From Kiritimatiellia bacterium (GTDB lineage Bacteria; Verrucomicrobiota; Kiritimatiellia; RFP12; UBA1067): a stretch of 64,000 nt of DNA. The position numbers and the translations under genes were made by a program. Location: positions 35,527-99,526 of the forward strand of contig JAQIBS010000111.1 of assembly GCA_027858965.1 (NCBI GenBank), read 5' to 3'. Position 1 is the first letter of the stretch. Each line of letters starts with the position of its first letter. The notes under the pieces were generated by a model that saw only the letters and a list, made by a program, of their open reading frames with translations, was not told where the DNA came from and ran no database searches. Positions 29,276-37,400 of the stretch are shown here, piece after piece.

Positions 29276-29619
29276 TGATAAAAACATGTTCTCGATGCGG
29301 TGCGGAATACACCGACACCCGGATCTACTGCGGGAAATGCGGCACGAAAATCGGTCGGCTGTGCGACACATGCGGCGAAATCGTGTCTGACGACCACGCG
29401 TTCTGCGGCCGGTGCGGCTCAGCGCAAGGCCTACAGAAAAACGCCACTCCAAATGCATCCAGCCACAGGGAACCAACCAGCTCAGAGCAAGACGCCAACG
29501 ACATCTTTGCGGAAGTTGAATTGGACCGTGCGCGGTTTGAGCGAATCTCCCCTCGTTTACAACAGCAGGAAATCGCGCGGATCTTCGAATCTCCCGACAC
29601 GGAGGGCGACCATGAGTAG
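29272..29619 (+). CDS. Double zinc-ribbon (DZANK-type) protein
   Basis: The 115-residue protein starts at the ATG that overlaps the stop of the previous gene (ATGATG). Two zinc ribbons are visible near the N-terminus: CSRCG...YCGKCG (about 6-25) and CDTCG...FCGRCG (about 31-50), eight cysteines able to bind two zinc ions. The rest is polar, ending in an acidic helix (DIFAEVELDRARFERI, LQQQEIARIFE) that may bind a partner. Its position between a signalling protein and a motor ATPase, with overlaps on both sides, suggests an adaptor linking the two. That role is inference. Confidence 0.75.
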   Translation: MMIKTCSRCGAEYTDTRIYCGKCGTKIGRLCDTCGEIVSDDHAFCGRCGSAQGLQKNATPNASSHREPTSSEQDANDIFAEVELDRARFERISPRLQQQEIARIFESPDTEGDHE

Positions 29620-31267
29620 GAGCGCCAAACGCCGAAAATTCGTGGATTACCTGCTTGAGAGAGGACTTGTAACCGAGACGACATTGGGATTTCTCCCTCC
29701 CAAGTCGCTGGAGTTGCTTGATGAAAAATTTGCCGAGATCCTACCTGAGTACGGCATCCTGGCGGAAGAAGACGCGTACCGTGAGTTGGCGACATTCTTG
29801 GGGGTTCCGTTCGTTGACCTATTGAACACGAACATTGATCCATCGGTTGCCGGTCTCATCCCCTCGGAGTTCGCGCGAGAGCATGCGGTGTTTCCCTTCC
29901 TGCGCGTCGGCAACGAGGTATCGGTGGCCTTCGCAGAGATAGACCCGACGGTAATGGACGACGTCGAACGCTTTGTCAACGGGCAGATGCTGTTTCATCT
30001 GGCCCCGCGGTCTCAGATTCTCAAGGCCGTTGAGCTCCAGCAGTTCACATCCGACATCGAAGGCTCCTTTGCCGCCGTGGGGACCGTCGGAGCCGTCGGT
30101 GACGGTGAGAACACGGCCATCATCGAGCTGGCGAACGCGATTCTGTTGGAGGGACTGAAGATGCGGGCCAGCGACATCCACATCGAGCCACAAGAGCACT
30201 TCACACGCGTGCGCTGCCGAATTGATGGCCTGCTGCGCGAAGTTCACCGTTTACCCGTGCAGATCCAACGTCCGCTGATCTCACGACTGAAGGTGATGGC
30301 GAAGATGGATATCGCCGAAACCCGACGGCCACAGGACAGCCGGCTTCGCGTCACGTTGGGTTCCTTTCTCTACAAGTTCCGGGTTTCAACCGCCCCTTCG
30401 TTGCACGGTGAGAAGGTAGTTCTGCGCATCCTCGGCGAGACAGGTCCCCCACCCACTATCGACCGAATGTATTTTTCACAGTCTATCGAAGACGGTGTCC
30501 GCGACCTGATCACATTGCCCAACGGAATTATCCTGGTCACCGGCCCCACGGGCAGTGGTAAGACCACCACATGCTATGCGCTGTTGAAAACGCTTGCCGT
30601 TATGGAACGGAATGTTGTCACCATCGAAAACCCCATCGAGTACGAGATTCCCATCGCGACGCAAATCCAGGTTGAGCACGGAATCGGGCTCACGTTTGCC
30701 AATGTGCTACGCTCGGTCCTGCGTCAGGATCCCGATATCATTCTTCTGGGCGAAATCCGTGATGTTGAAACCGCACGCACGGCGGCGGAAGCCGCACTCA
30801 CCGGGCACCTGGTTCTCTCCACTTTACACACGAACAACGCCATTCAGGCCATGGTCCGTCTGGTCGAGTTGGGCGTCGAGCCTTTCATGGTGTCGCCCAC
30901 GCTGGCGGGAGTCGTCGCGCAACGGCTGGTTCGGCGAATATGCCAACAGTGCCGGGTGGAATACTCCGCACCGGCCCAGATCCTGCGAGGCCTTAATTTC
31001 GACGTAACAAGGGAGGAGGTCACGCTCTATCGCGGGCGCGGATGCAATCAATGCGCAGGCACCGGTTTCAGGGGCCGCATCCCAGTACACGAGCTTGTGA
31101 GGGTTGACGCACGGATGCGCGACCTGATCATTCATGAGGCCCCGGTCAGCGAAATAGAACGCGCAGCACGAGCGACCGGCTACCGCTCGATGCGAGTTGA
31201 CGGATTGAAGAAGGCCCTTGCAGGTTTGACAACGCCGGAGGAAGTCATACGCGTGACTCCCTGCTGA
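29612..31267 (+). CDS. GspE/PilB-family type II secretion / type IV pilus assembly ATPase
   Basis: The start ATG overlaps the zinc-ribbon gene by 8 bases. The 551-residue protein has an N-terminal MshEN/T2SSE-N-like domain (about 1-150), then the motor: SDIHIEP (187-193), Walker A GPTGSGKT (311-318), the Asp box around VVTIENPIEYEI, Walker B LLGEIRD (378-384), the His box STLHTN (403-408) and a zinc-binding pair CQQC...CNQC (444-447, 478-481). All catalytic blocks are intact. These ATPases drive pilus or pseudopilus extension. No pilin, platform protein (PilC/GspF) or PilT lies in the window, so the machine must be encoded elsewhere. The operon context suggests its activity is set by the phosphorelay. 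Confidence 0.92.
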   Translation: MSRSAKRRKFVDYLLERGLVTETTLGFLPPKSLELLDEKFAEILPEYGILAEEDAYRELATFLGVPFVDLLNTNIDPSVAGLIPSEFAREHAVFPFLRVGNEVSVAFAEIDPTVMDDVERFVNGQMLFHLAPRSQILKAVELQQFTSDIEGSFAAVGTVGAVGDGENTAIIELANAILLEGLKMRASDIHIEPQEHFTRVRCRIDGLLREVHRLPVQIQRPLISRLKVMAKMDIAETRRPQDSRLRVTLGSFLYKFRVSTAPSLHGEKVVLRILGETGPPPTIDRMYFSQSIEDGVRDLITLPNGIILVTGPTGSGKTTTCYALLKTLAVMERNVVTIENPIEYEIPIATQIQVEHGIGLTFANVLRSVLRQDPDIILLGEIRDVETARTAAEAALTGHLVLSTLHTNNAIQAMVRLVELGVEPFMVSPTLAGVVAQRLVRRICQQCRVEYSAPAQILRGLNFDVTREEVTLYRGRGCNQCAGTGFRGRIPVHELVRVDARMRDLIIHEAPVSEIERAARATGYRSMRVDGLKKALAGLTTPEEVIRVTPC

Positions 31268-31420
31268 AGTTCGACCTGAACCTTGTAGAACTCGCTCGGA
31301 ACGTCGTTGGTGCCGGTCATGGAATCCGCGCCACCAACACCCATACGCGGGGCAGAGACTGATGCGTCCTATGCGACGCTACTGTTATAAAACATACTGC
31401 CGCTGCCAACAAATTTATAG
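31268..31420 (-). pseudogene. Relic of a surface-protein C-terminus with W-to-stop change
   Basis: The minus strand reads GSGSMFYNSSVA, then TAG, then DASVSAPRMGVGGADSM and TGTNDVPSEFYKVQVEL. This matches the end of the 9100-13236 protein (TVFFDSSAF ... [18 protein letters not shown] ... [10 protein letters not shown]). The TAG stands where the intact copy has Trp. A segment between the two blocks is also missing. It abuts the stop of the PilB-like gene, so the operon joined or was inserted at a former surface-protein gene. Confidence 0.7.
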
Positions 31421-31471
31421 CTGGCAACGGCAGTATATTTACTGAAAAGTCCTGATTTGCAGTCAGCTGAA

Positions 31472-34400
31472 TTACCGCAGAATCAACAGGGTGCCATACA
31501 GTGAACGCAAATTCACAACCACCTCACCATCCGCAGCTTCAACGATCTTTTCAAAGCCCCTCCGCCCCAGTCCGGTCACATCCCAGTCAGCAAAGTTTGC
31601 CACGCCTGAGATAGTGTTGTAGGTCATGACCGTCACCGATATCGTTCCGGCGAGCGGATTTGCCTCTGTCCGGCCAAAGTCAATCACACCCGGACCATCC
31701 ACAGTCAGAAGGCCTTCCACCTGCGTCAGATCGCAGGATACACCGTCACAGGAACAGGCATAGACCATATTTGAAACCAGCGTCAGATTCGAGGCTGTCA
31801 GCAAAGCACCCGGAACATCGTCATCAGCATCACCGACGGCCAGTTGATCCTGCACCACCAGTGTGCCGTTAACGAACTCACCGCTGCCAGAGGCTCCTGA
31901 GACCTGTTGTGCTTCGCCCATCAGGTCAAGTGTTCCCAATGCAGCCGCGCGCACACTGACCCGCGCCAAAGGCGTCTCGGCAGCCAGTGCAGCGACCTCA
32001 TCGTCGCTCAACACGCGCTCAAAGAGCATGACTTCATCCATCATACCCCTGAAGCCCTGACCGCTGGTTGTTGTGGTCTTGCCTACAGTGATAATTCCTT
32101 TACTACCCACAGGCATCAGACGGATATCACCCTCGAACGGCCAGCCACCTGGATAAGCCTGAATCGTGCCACCTGTTCCCACAACCTGTATCATTGACTG
32201 CCTGACACCATTGAGGTACATCGCTGCACCCTCCGGTGTAATGGCTACCGCCACATGAATCCATTGATTAATCGGCACCGGATTAGCCGTCCGAAGCTCC
32301 TGCCACCAGCTTTCAGAAGAATAACTGTGCTGCAGAATCCTCAACTTGCTGTCGCCGCCATTCAACTTTATTTCAAGCGCACGACTGCTGCCCGTACGAG
32401 CACTCATAATGGACTGATCCGAGTCCGGTGCGATGAACGAAATCCGAATCCAAGCGGCAATCGAGTAAGATGCCACATTCGTAAAGATCGAATTGTACGG
32501 CACAGCAAAACCACAGGATCCGTCAAGCATCAGAGCCGCTGAGTTTGCCGTCCGATTGGTTTGTGAACACCCGCTGCCAAGTGTGCTTACCGCAAACCCG
32601 TTCCCGGAAACATCCTGATTATCGATGCTGTCCATGGGCAGCCACAGCAAAGGAGTAGCTGGCAGATCACGATGAGCGAAACGGGCCTTGAGCGTGCCCT
32701 CCTGAACATCGGCCAGTCCACGAACCGCATTGATATTGCTCAGCGTCAGTGTTCCAGTTCCTATCTTGGCGATACCACCAGAATTGGTGAGAGCCAGCAG
32801 GTTCTGCTGAATGGTAACCGTATGTCCCATCGTATCGATCGCACTTCTGTTTGCACCTAGCGCCACACGCCTTAAACCGGACAAATAGTCATCGGCGGCA
32901 GTGCTATCCAGCGCATCCCCAAGCAGTTCAAGCGTGCCTCCATTCAAGGTCAGTCCTGTCCAGCGTGATGCATGTAACCCATAAGTTTTCGTTGCAGGCA
33001 ATGACAGTGTACCGCCATTCACAGTCACATCTGTCAGCCGCGGATTGCCGTCACTCATCCACGACCAGGAACCGGTGGTCTCCAGACGACCGCCGTTTAC
33101 AGTCACAAACGCATTACCTGACCCAGCCACAGTCGAGCGATTCTGATAACCGGGAGCAAACCGTCCCAGACTCATCACACCACCGTTCACCTCAATAATT
33201 CCCAGACCAGAAAGACCAACATTAGCCCAGGAACTCTGCGGCATGGAAAGCGTCCCGCCATTCATCACATACGTAGCTGGTGCAGTACCTTCATGCCGGA
33301 CAAACAGTGCATCTGAATGCGTCAGGTGCACGTCCCCACCATTCTGAACAATCAGAGCATCGCACCCCGGCACTGTGTTTCCATCCGACTTTGCGTTGAT
33401 TCCTCCCGCCGTCAGAGATGCCCCTTCTTCAATTGTCATCGACGTTGCCGCACCTGCTCCCGCACCCAGCCGGATGGATGTGCGTATAGCCCCATCAAGA
33501 GAATAATCTGCACCCGATGCCAGCGTTAATCCACCGGCACGAACATTGAGCGAAGGCGCACCGGAGGTGCTTCCACCCGTACCCGCCAGTATCAGCTCAT
33601 TCGTACCGACTTTTGAGACCACCTCAACCGCAGATTGCCAGTCAAGTGCCCCTGAGAGGGTCAGATCCGCATCCTGTGTATCGATTTCCGTATCTGTTTT
33701 AAGGGTAATATCATTGGCCAGCACCGTAGCCGAAGAACCGCTAACTCGCAATCCTTGAGCGCCATTCACCACCAATTCACCGGCACCCGGTGTGCCGCCA
33801 TCCTGCAACACAAGCGTGCCTGCTTCAAGTTCAGTCAACCCGGTACGGGTGTTTACCTCCGTCACACTCAATTGTCCTGCACCCTGCTTAACCAGAACGC
33901 CGCTACCGGAAAGCGCACCGCCCAGAGTCAGTCCACTCCCGCTAACAGCATCAACTGTCAAGCCATCTCCGGATAATATTAACGGCAAATCCAATGAATG
34001 TGTTCCAGACTCGACCGAGACCACAGCCTGTGTGCCGGAGCCGTTGTCGAGACTCATCGCCGTCGTCCCTGAGAGGGTGTAGGCATGGGTGTGATTGAAA
34101 GTAACTTCACCTAAGGTCACCGCTGAGTTCACAGCCACAGTGCCGGGTGATGTCAAGGCATTGTCAAACAGCACAGGGGTACCGGCTCCACCGGCTCCAG
34201 GTGCCAACGCCCAGTTGCCCGCCGTTTCCCAGGCACCACCGGTTGTAGCCGACCATACATACGAAGCCCCTGTATAATCAGAGCTGATCGTCAACGTTAC
34301 ACTGCCCGATGCCGCCGCAAAAGTATAGATCTTACCATACAGCGGATTGGTAACAGATAATCCGGTCACAACGGGATCACTCCCTGTATAAGTCATTAGC

Positions 34401-37400
34401 GTATAGGTGCCATTAAGACCGAAAGCATCATGCGCAACCAGACGCTGCAATGTAAATGCCGCAACTCCCAGAGACACATCACCGTTGACTGCCAGCACAT
34501 CATGCGATGTTCCATCCATGGCAAACGCAAGGGTTATATTGGCCGCAGCTGCAGCGGGTGTGCCAAGCGTCAGGCCACCCAGCGCCAGCGTTTGAACCGC
34601 ATCCTTATTCAGCAAAAGCGTTGCACCCGGAGAGACCGTCAAAGCCGTAACATTTGAAAGCACACCCAATACCGGCAGAACAAGTGTTCCCTCTGAGATC
34701 ACTGTCGGCCCGTCATAAGCCTGCACAACGTCAATGGTCAACATACCTGTACCTGTTTTAGTGAGACCGCCATCGGCAACAGCACCCAGTGCCGCTTCAT
34801 GCGTCAATGTTTTATGCAGAATAGTGTCGTCGATAAGTGAAAGATCAATAACCGCACCACCTGATGAAACCGTTGCACTCGTCAGCGTTCCCAGAAGATT
34901 ATTATGCTCCGAAGGACGCAACACACCACCATTAAAGACAAGATACCCCTCTGCAGCCTCGCCAGTATCGAGGTTCTGGGCAATAACAGTGCCGCCATCG
35001 AGGTGAAGTGTAGCTTTGGATCCGGCTCCGTATCCGATAAAGAAATTCATTCCACTGGAGAGCACGGCTGTGCCGGAAACCGTAATATCCGCTTCCCCAC
35101 CATACTCACCAAACCGCAGACTCGACCCTTGGGCCGCCAGATAATCGAATGTGCCACCACTGAGCGTCACCGTGGCCACAGCACCTATCTGTTCGGGGAT
35201 ATGACAGATACCGGTCACCGTCACTTTTCCGCCGGTCATCTCCAGTTCCGGTGCGGCATTGTGGTTGCTCGCGTTTTCAGCACGCCCCATAATCAGCGAT
35301 TCGACAGTAAACTCGCCTCCCGTTACTTTCAATTTAGAGGAGCGACCTACCGGCGCTGTATTGGTATTGCCATTACTGTTGCCGATAATCAGGCTGCCTT
35401 CAAGTGTGGTAACACCTTCGATGATCTCCAATATGCCGGCTGTTTCAGCATCGGCATTCGTGGTTGAATTCAAGCCAACCACCAAGGGACCGGCAAAGGT
35501 GTTTGTCTGCCCGGCAGCACCCAGCACAACAGTGCCATTGGCAATGCTGAAACCACCGAAGCCAACAGTCGGGCTGTCACCATACTCACCGATATCCAGA
35601 ACTGCCTGGCTATAGCCGGCACCGAGATCCGCACTGAATACGTTCTCGCCCGATGCCGTAAAGGTCACCGTGCCCGGTCCTGTCTTGACCAGTGCCCCTG
35701 AGAGCGCACTGACATTGCCCTGAAAGGTGATGTTACCATCCGCCTGCAGCACACCCGCACGCGCCGCATTGCCGGTATCCAGCGTATAACCGCCGGCAGT
35801 CACCGTTGAACCACCAATGTAGTCAAGCGTACCCTGACCGAAACTAAGTCCGCCAGCAGGCAACGTATCCAGCCGCAGTGTGCCTGCGTTGGCCGTAGCT
35901 ATACCGGCAAAAGTTCCATTGGCATTGGTCACCATTAGAAAACCCGATCCATCCACAATAAGGCCACCGCTACCGATTACAGACCCCTGCAAGTCAATCG
36001 TCTGACCCAGCCCTGGAACAAAGGCACCGCCTCCGCTGCCAAGAGCCACCGGCAATGAAAAGACCGTGCTGTTGGAAACAACAAGCCCCCCCTGTCCGGA
36101 TAGTGCCAGATCAGTGACGGATAACGCCGCACTGTCAGCAACCGCCAGCGTACCGGGCCCCGCAACCGTCAAAGTACCAGAGACCGACACACCACCATTC
36201 GCGGCAACGCCTGCACCCTCTGCCACCTGCACTGAAAAATCGCCTCCGGCGTTCAATGCGGAGTTGATTACATGCATCCCGTTTTCGATCGACACTACAG
36301 CCGGTTGGCTATTGGTGTTTTCCAGTATCAGCGCGGCACCGGCAACGGTGTATGCCGCATCATTATTGAAAGCCAGATAACCCAGCGTTGAACTGCCAGC
36401 CAGCGTGACTGTTGAAGGTGCCGTTATCGCATCGCCCAATCGCACTACCGCACCGGTCGCATTACCCGGCAGAGCCGTCCAGTTGCCAGCCGTTTCCCAT
36501 GCGCCGGAACCATCGGTCGTCCAAATCGCAATTCCTGTTTCATAGGCCACGCGCAACACAATATTGCTGCCAACAATCACAAAATCCGCTGTACGTCCTG
36601 CAGGCGGATTCAGTAGGGTCCAGCCGCTGACATCCGGTGCACTTCCGGCAAAAGTAAAAATCGCATAATCACCGGGCCGTGACACCGATTCCTGCGTATT
36701 GATCTGCAAAATAGCGATAGTGAGGTCGCCGATTGAGGCTCCTGAGGGCAAACCGATCTGATCACACGCATTTCCATCTGCCACAGCCTCAAATGTTAAC
36801 ATCGCACCGCTCGTTAATGTAGCGGCATCCAGTGTCAGTGTCTGAATCACACCGTTGGCCAGATTCAACATCGCACCGGAGTTTACAACCAACCCTGTCG
36901 ATGCATATACAGATGGAATAAGCAATGAGCCATCATACACAACTGTTGCACCCGTGAAGTTGCAAGCGCCGTCCAGCGTCAGAGTTCCGGCACCCAGCTT
37001 AGTCATTCCTCCGTCAGGAACTGCCCCTTGCTGAAGGGCCTGTTTGATGGTTACATCGAGTCCCAGCGTGTCAATGCGTGCACCGCCTGGTCCCACATAA
37101 ACCTCTTTAGCTCCATACAGGTAATCGGAGAGAGAGGAGCCACCTATAGAGGCCAGACCCAGCGTTTCCAGTATACCACCATCAAAGGTCAGAATCGGCA
37201 TGTTGTTGAGAGCATAACGGGGATTGGCAGTCGCACAGGTGCGCCAGACACCGCTGCCCGGAGTGCTATTGCCGAGCGTCAAACGGTTGGTACGGCCGAC
37301 TGTTGAGCTTCCCATCCAGTTGAAAGTGCCCGAAACTTCAAGCACACCGCCGTTTATCTCAACAAAACTGCGAGCCGAAAGATCCAGATTCATATCACGT

